Made by a program: the position numbers and the translations under genes
Notes under the pieces: model-generated
What the model was told of the DNA's origin: nothing
What the model saw: the letters and a program-made list of their open reading frames with translations, nothing else
Database searches by the model: none
NCBI GenBank assembly: GCA_002364005.1
Contig: DEXG01000039.1
Span: forward strand, 61,563 to 125,562
DNA: 64,000 bases
Origin: Phycisphaerales bacterium UBA3190
GTDB lineage: Bacteria > Planctomycetota > Phycisphaerae > Phycisphaerales > UBA1924
Direction: 5' to 3'
Shown here: piece by piece, positions 35,054 through 42,982 of the stretch
How positions within the stretch are numbered: the stretch's first letter is position 1
How the letters are laid out: the number at the start of each line of letters is the position of its first letter

Positions 35054-36748
35054 ATGCGTTCTGTACTGATCACCATGCTGGCCATTTCGGCCGGCTCCTT
35101 GCCTGCGTTGAGTGAGCCGCTGAACTTCAGCGATGAAGCACTGGCGCGGGGTTTGAACTTCAACATGGGTTTTAACTACCTGCAATACGGCGCCGGGATG
35201 GTTCTGGCCGACCTTGACGGGGATGGCGATCTCGATGCCGTCATCGCCCATGGCAGCGGGGGGAACCTCGGCCTCTTCGAAAACGATGGTGCGGGGTACT
35301 TCACCAATCGAAGCGTCGGCTCTGGTTTCACCAATATCTCGGTGGCTTCGGGCATGGCCGCGGCTGACTACGACAATGATGGTGATCTCGATATCTTCAT
35401 CAGCGGGCGTTATACCAACAGCCGCCTGTACCGCAACGATGGCAACCTCACCTTCACCGATGTGGCGGTCAGTGCGGGCATCGTGGACAACGGCCCGATG
35501 TACGGCGCCTGCTGGGGCGATGTGAATCAGGATGGTCACCTCGACCTCTATGTCGGGGTCCGCACCGGGGATAACGGGTATACCGGGTCCAATCATCTTT
35601 ACATGAACAACGGCGACGGGACTTTCACCGACCAGGCGATCGCGATGGATGTGGACGCCGAGGGCGATCCAACCCTCGTCAGCGCGTTCTACGACTTTGA
35701 TCGCGATGGCGACGAAGACCTGTACCTGGGCACCGACAAGGGCTCGGGCGGGTTCTGGAAGAACCGCCTCTACCAGAACAACGGCGGCACATTCACAGAA
35801 ATCACCACCCAGGCGAATGCACAGGCCCATATCGACTGCATGGGTATTGCCGTGGGTGATGTCAACTTCGACGGCTTCTACGACCTGTACCTGACCAACA
35901 TCATGCATGGCAACAAGCTGCTCGTGCACGATGGGGTCGGGGCGTATGTCGACCAGACCGTGCCCGCGGGCGTGGGGAGTTACCATGTTGGCTGGGGCAC
36001 GCTCTTTGCCGATTTCGACAACGATACCGAGCTGGACATCTACCTCTGCAACATGCAGGGCCCCAACCGTCTGTACCGCGGCTCGCAGACTTGGCCGCTG
36101 GTCGATGAGGGCCCGTCGGCCAATGTGGACGCGGCTGCGGATGTCTTCTGTGTCGCTGAGGGCGATGTCGATGGGGACGGCGATATCGATCTCCTCGTGG
36201 GCAATACCAACGGGCGTGTCCACCTGTACATCAACAACTCGCCGGACCTGAAGTCCAATAACTACGCCCGGTTCAATGTGGTGGGCAACAACGGGGATCT
36301 GAACCAGTTCGCCGTGGGAACATGTGTGGACATCGTGCACGGGGAGAAGTCCCAGGTCCGCCAAGTCCGCTCGGGCACCAACTACAAGACGACCAGCGAG
36401 TACACCCTGCACTTCGGGCTTGGTGATGCAGCCGTGATCGATTCGGCTCGTGTCATCTACCCGGGGAACACCGAGATCCGCCACCTGAGCAATATCCCGG
36501 CCAACCACGAGTGGACGCTCTACCCGACCGCTCGTCTTGGGGACAAGGACAACAACGGGCGTATCGATGTCTGGGAACTGCGAGAGGCCATCGTGGCACG
36601 GACCGGCCCGGGCAACCCCATCGAGCCGGGGGTTGAGATCTACGACATGGACGGGGATTTCGATATCGACAACGATGACCTCGCCATCATGGGGCTCGGA
36701 ACACGGACCCCGACCCCGAAGAACATCGGGCATCAGCACGGGCCATAA
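35054..36748 (+). CDS. exported FG-GAP repeat / ASPIC-UnbV protein with dockerin-like end, copy 2
   Basis: 564 residues from ATG 35054 with AGGAGAG upstream; an in-frame extension to 34961 lacks such a site. Signal peptide MRSVLITMLAISAGSLPALS. The mature part aligns end to end with copy 1: opening LNFSDEALARGLNFNMGFNY, propeller loops DLDGDGDLD, DYDNDGDLD, DFDRDGDED, DFDNDTELD, DVDGDGDID, the ASPIC segment RQVRSGTNYKTTSEYTLHFGLG, and the dockerin-like loops KDNNGRIDVWE and DMDGDFDIDNDD. 286 bp separate the two genes, so this one may have its own promoter. Function unknown; presumably binding at the cell surface. Confidence 0.9.
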   Translation: MRSVLITMLAISAGSLPALSEPLNFSDEALARGLNFNMGFNYLQYGAGMVLADLDGDGDLDAVIAHGSGGNLGLFENDGAGYFTNRSVGSGFTNISVASGMAAADYDNDGDLDIFISGRYTNSRLYRNDGNLTFTDVAVSAGIVDNGPMYGACWGDVNQDGHLDLYVGVRTGDNGYTGSNHLYMNNGDGTFTDQAIAMDVDAEGDPTLVSAFYDFDRDGDEDLYLGTDKGSGGFWKNRLYQNNGGTFTEITTQANAQAHIDCMGIAVGDVNFDGFYDLYLTNIMHGNKLLVHDGVGAYVDQTVPAGVGSYHVGWGTLFADFDNDTELDIYLCNMQGPNRLYRGSQTWPLVDEGPSANVDAAADVFCVAEGDVDGDGDIDLLVGNTNGRVHLYINNSPDLKSNNYARFNVVGNNGDLNQFAVGTCVDIVHGEKSQVRQVRSGTNYKTTSEYTLHFGLGDAAVIDSARVIYPGNTEIRHLSNIPANHEWTLYPTARLGDKDNNGRIDVWELREAIVARTGPGNPIEPGVEIYDMDGDFDIDNDDLAIMGLGTRTPTPKNIGHQHGP

Positions 36749-36794
36749 GCCAGGCCCCAATCGAGAGGCGAAGCCCATCTGAATAGACAAAGAA

Positions 36795-36830
36795 ACCGAT
36801 CGGGCCCATACGGGTCCGATCGGTCTTTGT
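36795..36830 (+). terminator. stem-loop terminator after FG-GAP copy 2
   Basis: ACCGATCGGGCCC pairs with CGGGTCCGATCGGT around an ATAC loop, followed by CTTTGTTT. 46 bp after the stop codon. Confidence 0.75.
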
Positions 36831-37114
36831 TTGCATACCGATCAACGGTTCGGTGCAAGAGAAAACCGGACATGAGCTCTCGCCTTCTCATGCCCGGCCT
36901 GGAGTTGACCCGTTCGATCGCCGGAGCGTTCATTGGGCCTCATCCTCTCGAAACTCCGATCGGGTGTGTCCACCCGATCGGGGCAGGCTACCGGGTCGGT
37001 TGGGGACGATGACGATCCTTCCCGGCAGCTTCGTTCGTTGTTTGGTCGTCACCGGCGTAGTACGCTCAGCGAGTCCCGCCTACCCACCCGGCGTTGCGGG
37101 TGCGTCTGTGAAAT

Positions 37115-37185
37115 AGGTGACCCAGGGGGCGTGACCACGACGCCGACGCTGGGGGGTGTCGAGCATCGCACGCCCCCGGGTACCT
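37115..37185. ncRNA. candidate structured RNA element (strong stem)
   Basis: AGGTGACCC-A-GGGGGCGTG (37115-37133) can pair with CACGCCCCC-GGGTACCT (37169-37185), about 17 bp with two one-base bulges. The 35-nt apical part holds a further CGAC/GTCG hairpin. It does not match RNase P, tmRNA, SRP or 6S landmarks that I know. Structure is seen in the sequence; transcription is not shown. Confidence 0.3.
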
Positions 37186-37697
37186 ACTTGTAGATCATCG
37201 CCAGCCGCGCTCGTATGGCCGACGATGTTGAAAGAGTCAGTGTCGAATCCTGGTCTTCTTGGTTGCGTGTTTCATTTCAGGTCCTTCGTGTCGCTTTTTG
37301 TTCTGGTTCTCTCTGGGCACAGCGATAGCAGCTCAAGCACGGTGGCTTTTTCCTCTGTTGCCCGTCCTGGGCGGTCATTTCTGGTTGAGCGAGATTCCCC
37401 TCGGCTCGTCCCATTGGTGTCTCAGTGAACACCGCTGGAGACATGTCTTTCTTCGCAGGAGCGTACGAGACGGTTTCGCGTCTGTCGAAACTTCAAGCTG
37501 AAGAAAGCGTCGATCAGGCCCGATTAGACGTAGCGACATGTAGAAATAATGGCTTGTAAAGCGCGTTACTGTTCACCAAATGAGGATTCGGCATATGAGA
37601 AGAACACACCTTGCAATTCAACATGAATTTGTCTGATTCAATCGAGATTGTCTTGCAACCGGTGGGCGGCGGGTGAAATTGGCTCGCTCATTTCGCG

Positions 37698-37703
37698 TAT
37701 GAT
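37698..37703 (+). promoter_or_regulatory. -10-like TATGAT 7 nt before the PqiA start
   Basis: TATGAT is followed by GGGCACC and then ATG at 37711, the spacing expected for a leaderless transcript. No convincing -35. Confidence 0.35.
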
Positions 37704-37710
37704 GGGCACC

Positions 37711-38325
37711 ATGGGTCAGCTCTCAACACGCTCGGATCTCGGTGCCTGCCACTGCTGTGGGTTGGTCCATCGGATCCCCGCGGTTGGGTCCCGTTCGGTT
37801 GCCTGCTGCACGCGGTGTCATTCGGTCATCAAGCACGGCGTCCATCCACGCTCGGTGAACCGGGCTGCCGCCCTCGCGTTGGCCGCCCTCATTCTCTACC
37901 CGCTGGCTCTGTGGCTGCCGGTCATGGAGATCGAGCGGCTTGGTCACGCATCCCATGCCTCGATCTGGTCGGGGACGATCGGGCTGCTGGCCGAGGGGCA
38001 CCTATTCGTCGGGCTGGCGGTGCTGCTCTTCAGCGTCATCGCGCCCGTGGCCAAGCTGGCGCTGATCTTCGCCCTCTGTACGGGTCAGCGTTTGATCGCC
38101 CGCCAGGACCGGGCGCGGGCGTACCGGCTGATCGAGATCATCGGGCGGTGGGGGATGGTGGATGTCCTGCTGGTGGCCATCCTTGTGGCGGTTGTGAAGC
38201 TGGGCGATCTGGTCGAGGTCACGCCCGGGCCGGGGGTGGTGATCTTTGGTGTGGTGGTGATCCTGAGTCTGCTCGCATCCGCGGCCTTCGATCCGCACGC
38301 CATCTGGGAGGAAGCCAATGACTGA
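37711..38325 (+). CDS. PqiA-family membrane protein (paraquat-inducible A, single module)
   Basis: 204 residues if begun at ATG 37711 (37699 also possible). An N-terminal zinc-ribbon-like part has CHCC and CTRC pairs at about 13-16 and 32-37. Four transmembrane helices follow: ALALAALILYPLALWLPVM, LFVGLAVLLFSVIAPVAKLALIF, a third with WGMVDVLLVAILVAVVKLG, and VVIFGVVVILSLLASAAF. PqiA proteins partner with MCE proteins (PqiB) in lipid traffic between membranes. E. coli PqiA has two such modules; this has one. The gene overlaps the MCE gene by 8 bp. Confidence 0.88.
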   Translation: MGQLSTRSDLGACHCCGLVHRIPAVGSRSVACCTRCHSVIKHGVHPRSVNRAAALALAALILYPLALWLPVMEIERLGHASHASIWSGTIGLLAEGHLFVGLAVLLFSVIAPVAKLALIFALCTGQRLIARQDRARAYRLIEIIGRWGMVDVLLVAILVAVVKLGDLVEVTPGPGVVIFGVVVILSLLASAAFDPHAIWEEAND

Positions 38326-39250
38326 GCCGTCGCCGACCCCTGAAGCTGCCAAGCCATCCAATGGGCCCGAGCCAGCGGGATCGGTCCCGACGGCGACGAT
38401 CCGTCGGCGACGGGTATCCACCTTCTGGCTGGTGCCGATCATCGCCCTGGGGGTGGTTGGGTACCTGATGTGGTCGCAGACCATGCGTGAGCGTGGGCCG
38501 ATGATCGCGATTGTGTTTGATGATGCGGGGGGTATCGAGCCGGGGAGCGAGATCATCCACCGCGGCGTGGCGGTGGGGGTAGTGCGCGAGATGGCGCTAT
38601 CGGGTGACCTGCAATCGGTGTCGGTCTCGGCGGAGTTGCGCCCGGACGCGGCTGGCCTTGCGGTTGAGGGTACGCGGTTCTGGGTGGTGCGTCCGGAAGT
38701 GAGCCTGCAGCGGATCGCGGGGCTCGAGACGCTGGTGGGGCCGCAGTACATCGCGTTGCAGCCGGGCGACCCGGCTGGGAACCGCGTGGGGTCGTTCGTC
38801 GCGTTGGATGCGCCGCCTCGGACGGCGGCCGCGGACACTGACGCCCTGCGTCTCACCCTCCGCAGCGACCGCCTGGGCAACCTCGCCCCGGGCAGCCCGG
38901 TGCTGTACCGTGAGATCCCGGTGGGCGTGGTGCGTGATGCGGTGCTGAGCGATGACGCGACGGGGGTGCTGGTGACGATTGATATTGAGCCGCGTTATGC
39001 GCCGCTGGTGCACACCCAGACCAAGTTCTGGCGGACGGCTGGGGTCGGGTTCGACTTTGGGTTGTTCACGGGGTTGAGCGTCGAGGCGGACTCGCTCGAT
39101 GCGCTCTTGCAGGCGTCGATCTCATTCGCCACCCCCGAACGCGAGAGCAAGCGAGGCGATCGGGTCGAGTCCGGCGCGAGCTTTGAGCTCGAGGACGGGG
39201 CGGATGAGGATTGGTTGGAGTGGATGCCGGTGGTGGAGGTGGGAGAGTGA
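38318..39250 (+). CDS. PqiB-type MCE domain protein
   Basis: 310 residues, starting inside the pqiA end (8-bp overlap). A Pro-rich cytoplasmic start, one transmembrane helix at about 33-52 (TFWLVPIIALGVVGYLMW), then two MCE/MlaD modules: about 60-150 (IAIVFDDAGGIEPGSEIIHRGV, VGVVREMALS) and about 175-270 (RLGNLAPGSPVLYREIPVGVV). Typical PqiB has three MCE modules and about 545 residues, so this is a compact version. MCE proteins form hexameric channels for lipids across the periplasm. No PqiC-like lipoprotein follows; the AT-rich island begins at once. Confidence 0.88.
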   Translation: MTEPSPTPEAAKPSNGPEPAGSVPTATIRRRRVSTFWLVPIIALGVVGYLMWSQTMRERGPMIAIVFDDAGGIEPGSEIIHRGVAVGVVREMALSGDLQSVSVSAELRPDAAGLAVEGTRFWVVRPEVSLQRIAGLETLVGPQYIALQPGDPAGNRVGSFVALDAPPRTAAADTDALRLTLRSDRLGNLAPGSPVLYREIPVGVVRDAVLSDDATGVLVTIDIEPRYAPLVHTQTKFWRTAGVGFDFGLFTGLSVEADSLDALLQASISFATPERESKRGDRVESGASFELEDGADEDWLEWMPVVEVGE

Positions 39251-39251
39251 G

Positions 39252-39488
39252 ATGATGTCAGCTATCGATCGCCACCAATCAAATCTATCGCAATCTCGTA
39301 CAAGTCCATCACAGATCGCTTATACTCTCCAGCGAGATGACGCAGTGTTTTATGGGTTGGACCGAAGCTATCCGCTTCATCAACAAAAGAGTGGCGCAAT
39401 CGACACCAAGCTAGTGATTGACGAGATTGCGCATTTATATAAACGCCATTTCAGGCAGAGGTTTCGAGGCCACGGGAAATGCGACTAA
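39252..39488 (+). CDS. small protein at the head of the AT-rich island, unknown
   Basis: 78 residues from ATG 39252 (or 39255), two bases after the PqiB stop, with GGGAGAG at 39241-39247 lying in the end of pqiB. The protein is polar, Ser/Gln-rich at the start, then LQRDDAVFYGLDRSYPLHQQ, and a positively charged helix TKLVIDEIAHLYKRHFRQRF. No family recognised. GC drops sharply inside this gene. It ends 18 bp before the ParA-type ATPase. It may be the first gene of the island or a fused chance frame; a -10-like TATACT at 39321-39326 inside it could drive the following genes. Confidence 0.45.
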   Translation: MMSAIDRHQSNLSQSRTSPSQIAYTLQRDDAVFYGLDRSYPLHQQKSGAIDTKLVIDEIAHLYKRHFRQRFRGHGKCD

Positions 39489-39506
39489 TATAGTGGAAGG
39501 AAAACA

Positions 39507-40373
39507 ATGAGTGCAATCCGAATTGCAATGCTAAACATGAAAGGCGGGGTAGGAAAAACTACCCTTGCTGTAAATCTTGCTTGGCATTTATTTAAAGCAG
39601 GAAAGCACCGGGTGTTGCTTATCGATTTAGATCCGCAGTTCAATGCGTCGCAGTACTTGATGGACTACGAGTCTTATGCAAATCATGTGGCAACCCAAGG
39701 CACAATTGCCACGCTATTGATTGATCAGCCGGATTTGGCTATTAAAAAGAAAAAAAGCAAGAAATCGATAAAATCATCTATCGTCAAAATTGATGAAGGC
39801 GATCAAGGTAGCGTGTTTGACTTTCTGCCTTCGCAACTCGCCTTGGCGCACGTCGTTAAGAATCCAGCTCAAATGGATTATAAACTAGAAAAGCTGATTG
39901 AGCCAGTTCAAGACAATTACGACTATATTATTATTGACTGTGCTCCTACCGATTCGGTGCTCACCACAATGGCGCTGAATGCTAGTAATTTTATCTTGGC
40001 TCCGATGCGACCAGATCGGTTTTCCGTGCTAGGTTTTGCAAATCTAATAGATACGGTGAATCGGTTTCGGGATAATGCGTCGAACCCAAACAACGTCAGA
40101 GAGCTCGGAATTGTATTTACGCAAGTAAGAGGGGACTCTAGCGTCGAAACAGAGTGCATGAAAAATGTAAGAAAAGAGGCGGGTCGCAGCAGTTTTTATG
40201 TTTTTGATTCGGAACTAGGTTTCTCCAATACTTTTATTCGTGCGGTGCAAGACCAGACACCGGTCTTCGAAACAAAATGGGCAAGAGACGACCTGAAGGA
40301 TAATGTAAATGCTATTGTCGACGAACTAAAAAATAGGATATCTGAGTTGCTTCAGGACAGCGAGGAGGAGTAG
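39507..40373 (+). CDS. ParA/MinD-family ATPase
   Basis: 288 residues from ATG 39507 with GGAAGGAA upstream. The deviant Walker A motif KGGVGKTT (12-19) with the signature first Lys, the A' motif LLIDLDPQ (37-44) and Walker B YDYIIIDCAP with D144 are intact, so it should bind ATP and dimerise. A Lys-rich insert (about 80-90) is unusual. It has no N-terminal DNA-binding domain as plasmid ParA of type Ia would. AT-rich, unlike neighbours, hence probably acquired. The two genes downstream follow at 2 and 3 bp; neither resembles ParB. A role in plasmid or element partition, positioning of a complex, or defence is possible. Confidence 0.93.
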   Translation: MSAIRIAMLNMKGGVGKTTLAVNLAWHLFKAGKHRVLLIDLDPQFNASQYLMDYESYANHVATQGTIATLLIDQPDLAIKKKKSKKSIKSSIVKIDEGDQGSVFDFLPSQLALAHVVKNPAQMDYKLEKLIEPVQDNYDYIIIDCAPTDSVLTTMALNASNFILAPMRPDRFSVLGFANLIDTVNRFRDNASNPNNVRELGIVFTQVRGDSSVETECMKNVRKEAGRSSFYVFDSELGFSNTFIRAVQDQTPVFETKWARDDLKDNVNAIVDELKNRISELLQDSEEE

Positions 40374-40375
40374 CC

Positions 40376-40972
40376 TTGAATCAGAAGACGTACCAGCTAT
40401 TGTCGACAATCTACAAAATTTTGTCAGACTATAAAGCAATTGATATTGAGAATGCATGTCTTTACGCCAATGTCTCACCACGTATCCGAGAGATTCTCCA
40501 ATTGCTATATCTTGAATCTAGTCACTCGAGCTACCCGTCATCCATTGAGGATTACAAGAAGCAGATAAGTCCGGAAATGTTAAATGCTGAAACTCCTGTC
40601 GCGAAGAAGCGACAGCAAGATAAAGTTCGCAAAAAAAAATCAAAATCTAAAAATAGTGCTGCGCAAGAAAAGCATAGGACTACAAAGGTATTATTGCAAG
40701 ATGATCACGATGAACTATGCCGACTCTTGGTGAGTTATTTGTCAGACAAGCGCAGGATTCCCAATAAGAATGCGCTCCGTGAATTTATCCACCAGCAAGA
40801 CTTGAATGTTGATGTAGGCCCGAAAGATGGGCTTCCAAGATCTATCAGGCTCGTGGCGAAGCAGATCTTGTCACAAGATAAATACGTGGATCAAATACGG
40901 GAGATTATTACAAGTTCCTCCGACAAGCAAATGTCAGGTTGGCTGGATTTGATACTGCAAAGAGGCGATTGA
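40376..40972 (+). CDS. unknown protein with a lysine-rich linker, ParA partner candidate
   Basis: 198 residues from TTG 40376, 2 bp after the ParA stop; the long GAGGAGGAG (40362-40370) at the correct distance fixes this start. Two helical parts: residues 1-70 (YQLLSTIYKILSDYKAID, SPRIREILQLLYLES) and about 108-195 (HDELCRLLVSYLSDKRRIPN, LPRSIRLVAKQILSQDKYVD), joined by a strongly basic segment at 77-104 (KKRQ...KVRKKKSKSK). The basic linker could bind nucleic acid. It is not a recognisable ParB, and I know no family for it. Position between the ATPase and the third gene argues for a shared function. Confidence 0.7.
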   Translation: MNQKTYQLLSTIYKILSDYKAIDIENACLYANVSPRIREILQLLYLESSHSSYPSSIEDYKKQISPEMLNAETPVAKKRQQDKVRKKKSKSKNSAAQEKHRTTKVLLQDDHDELCRLLVSYLSDKRRIPNKNALREFIHQQDLNVDVGPKDGLPRSIRLVAKQILSQDKYVDQIREIITSSSDKQMSGWLDLILQRGD

Positions 40973-40975
40973 GTA

Positions 40976-41731
40976 ATGGCGGGTTTAATTCATTCAAAGC
41001 AACTGAAAAAGCAGCGTGATGATTATGTTAATGAAGTGGGCGATGGCCTTGCGGCGATTTTGAAGGCAACAGCATCAAGCACAAGCTTTACGCACATATA
41101 TAAAAGTACGCTTGCGCTTGATAGTGTGCTTAGCTTTATGGTCGATGATACTAAGCCTTCGCTCTTGGTTGTTCGGGAATCAGTTCGATCGTGCAATTTC
41201 TTGGTGGCATTGCACCAGCCAGTACTTGCCTGTATAGAATTGCGAAGGGTAATTGAGGCGACATTCGATTGTATTTATTTTGCGGATCATCCAGTAGAGT
41301 GGCGATCCTTAGAAGATGTCGGCCGAGTGCAAATAGAATCGGATTCTAAGCAGCCAATTGCATATAATGCTTGCAGAGAACCATCATTTTACGCCAACTA
41401 TGCGAAAGAGCTGTTTGCTACTGAAATATCAGGTTTGGCCAAGCCCGCAAGCGAGTTTCTCTCGGTTAAGTATTCAGAATTGAGCAAAGATGTTCATGCT
41501 AAAATACACTCAAGTCCATCAATGTCGTCTATGCTTGATGAGATGAGTGCTAAAAAGTTTGCAAGTTTGTCTAAATTGATATCGGGTGTGTATTCACGTA
41601 TTTTAATTGTTTTGGCAGCTAAAAATGTAGATAAATACAATGCATTGCCGCCGGTAGAGCGAGAGTTGTCGGCTTGGTTAATTGGGGAAGAAAATCAAAA
41701 TATTATTAGTGAAAAAGGCATAGGTTTTTAG
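40976..41731 (+). CDS. helical protein of unknown function, HEPN-like pattern
   Basis: 251 residues from ATG 40976, 3 bp after the previous stop. Predicted all-helical. Segments reminiscent of uncharacterised HEPN-like or DUF5677-like domains: HQPVLACIELRRVIEATFDCIYFADHPVEW (described in pieces: ELRRVIEA 88-95, HPVEW 105-109) and KYSELSKDVHAKIHSS (about 165-180), where YxxLSxxVH recurs in such proteins. The canonical HEPN RNase motif RxxxxxH is not evident, so nuclease activity cannot be claimed. AT-rich, third gene of the ParA cassette and its last; the next gene is on the other strand. Could be the effector, or a structural partner. Confidence 0.65.
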   Translation: MAGLIHSKQLKKQRDDYVNEVGDGLAAILKATASSTSFTHIYKSTLALDSVLSFMVDDTKPSLLVVRESVRSCNFLVALHQPVLACIELRRVIEATFDCIYFADHPVEWRSLEDVGRVQIESDSKQPIAYNACREPSFYANYAKELFATEISGLAKPASEFLSVKYSELSKDVHAKIHSSPSMSSMLDEMSAKKFASLSKLISGVYSRILIVLAAKNVDKYNALPPVERELSAWLIGEENQNIISEKGIGF

Positions 41732-41904
41732 TCGTCATCGGATGCTTCAAAGATCAAGGGTTCTCGTGATCAGGTCGGATGTCCTACTCACTTGCAACTT
41801 GATCAGCTTTCTCTTTTCCACTTGCCGGGTGCCCTGCTAACGCGCAGCTGAAGCAAGCTCTGGGTAGGCGTAGCCACGCGTGACCACTGCCGACCTCCAA
41901 AGCC

Positions 41905-42621
41905 TCATGGCCACAGGTCGCGAAGCTCTTTGGCCAGGTCCTCGGAGCCGTTCCTGGAGGAGTCCTCGATCGCGGTCAGAAGATACGCACGCTCCTGCGG
42001 ATTCAGATGCTGATTCAACACCAAGACGATCAGTCTCACGCTGGTTACGAACCGCTTCTGGGTTCGTTCAGCACGGGATGCCCGATTCATCCTGAACGCG
42101 TTGGCTCTGCTCTTTCGCAGCATCTCTTCGTACGCCGCACGGATTTCAGGTTCCCGAATAGCTGCCGGGGAGATGCCGGAGGGGTATTTGCCGCCGGGCG
42201 GGACCATGTTGCGATAGACGGCTTCGGTCGGGTGCGGATTGGCGGCGGCATGCTCGTCGAAGCGTTCCCAGATGCTCAGAATCAACGCAGCCGTCTTCTC
42301 GATGTCCCCGCCCGATCGTGCGTGGTACTCGGGGATCTCATCGACCAGTTGGACTTCTTTGAGGAGCGATGCCGGATCGGATTCAAGAAAGAGTCTGTGG
42401 CGCAGCGCGTTGGTTGTTGGGTCGTTGAAGCCGAGGGTTTCGATGCTCGCCTGGTACGCGTCGTAGAGCGTTGCGACGAGTTGTTGCTCGGCTTGTTGCA
42501 GTGTCGTTGATATGGCGTCAAAGTCGGTGCTTGGCTCGGCTGCGGCGCTTGTGCGTGGTAGGCCTGTGAAGGCAAAGAGGATCGCGATGCAAACGGGTAT
42601 CTTGAATGTGGTCCGTGTCAT
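41905..42621 (-). CDS. exported protein, unknown
   Basis: 238 residues from ATG 42621 with GAGGGCC about 5 nt upstream; the frame continues to 42870 but without a start signal. A signal peptide (KIPVCIAILFAFTGLPRTSAAA) is followed by an entirely helical, charged mature part with no recognised domain: DFDAISTTLQQAEQQLVATL, DIEKTAALILSIWERFDEHA, EIRAAYEEMLRKSRANAFRM and TSVRLIVLVLNQHLNPQERAYLLTAI. No cysteines or obvious active site. GC content is again that of the core genome, so it marks the right edge of the AT-rich island. Confidence 0.65.
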   Translation of the reverse strand: MTRTTFKIPVCIAILFAFTGLPRTSAAAEPSTDFDAISTTLQQAEQQLVATLYDAYQASIETLGFNDPTTNALRHRLFLESDPASLLKEVQLVDEIPEYHARSGGDIEKTAALILSIWERFDEHAAANPHPTEAVYRNMVPPGGKYPSGISPAAIREPEIRAAYEEMLRKSRANAFRMNRASRAERTQKRFVTSVRLIVLVLNQHLNPQERAYLLTAIEDSSRNGSEDLAKELRDLWP

Positions 42622-42982
42622 GATGGCCCTCAGTGCTGGTATTTGGGTTGCCATCTGAGGATACGGATTCTGCATCGCAGGATTCAACGAGTTGCATGAG
42701 TTCGTCTGATGTCGTTCCGGCCATTCTCTTGTGCCCCCTCGATCCAGCGGCGAAGGGGGCCATTGGGCAAGCATTCCTGCACCCTCTGCCCCCCCTGTTT
42801 CAGTAGGGCTTTGGCCGCCGATCCGGGTTATCAGGCGGGGGGGAATACCCAAAGCACGGGGGATTTCCACATGATCCTGGGGCCTGGTGATTGCGGGTAC
42901 ATTAAAGGTGTGATTCAGCCGATTTCTTGTTCTTCGGGAAATGGTTTCCCATGCCTTTGAGCGGGGTTTCGGTGTGCTTGAA
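42622..42982. other. intergenic region, about 360 bp
   Basis: Between divergent genes. Contains an imperfect stem GCCCCCTCG/CGAAGGGGGC at about 42732-42761 and a TACATT (42898-42903) that could serve as a -10 for the RedB-like gene. No gene seen. Confidence 0.35.

Larger units (their letters stand above)
36749..37710. other. gene-poor region of about 960 bp
   Basis: No frame here has both a ribosome-binding site and protein-like composition; the best, 37259-37501 from TTG, is hydrophobic but unconvincing. Composition falls in GC from about 37200 onward. It contains the terminator above, a strong imperfect stem at 37115-37185 and a small hairpin AGACG/CGTCT near 37467-37482. It may hold a non-coding RNA, or decayed genes. 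Confidence 0.4.

Noticed and set aside
37259..37501. 80-codon hydrophobic open frame in the gene-poor region
   Set aside because: TTG start, no ribosome-binding site, no family, irregular composition.
39252..39300. Attachment-site duplication flanking the AT-rich island
   Set aside because: I compared the edges near 39250 and 41735-41900 by eye and saw no convincing direct or inverted repeat; no tRNA is adjacent.
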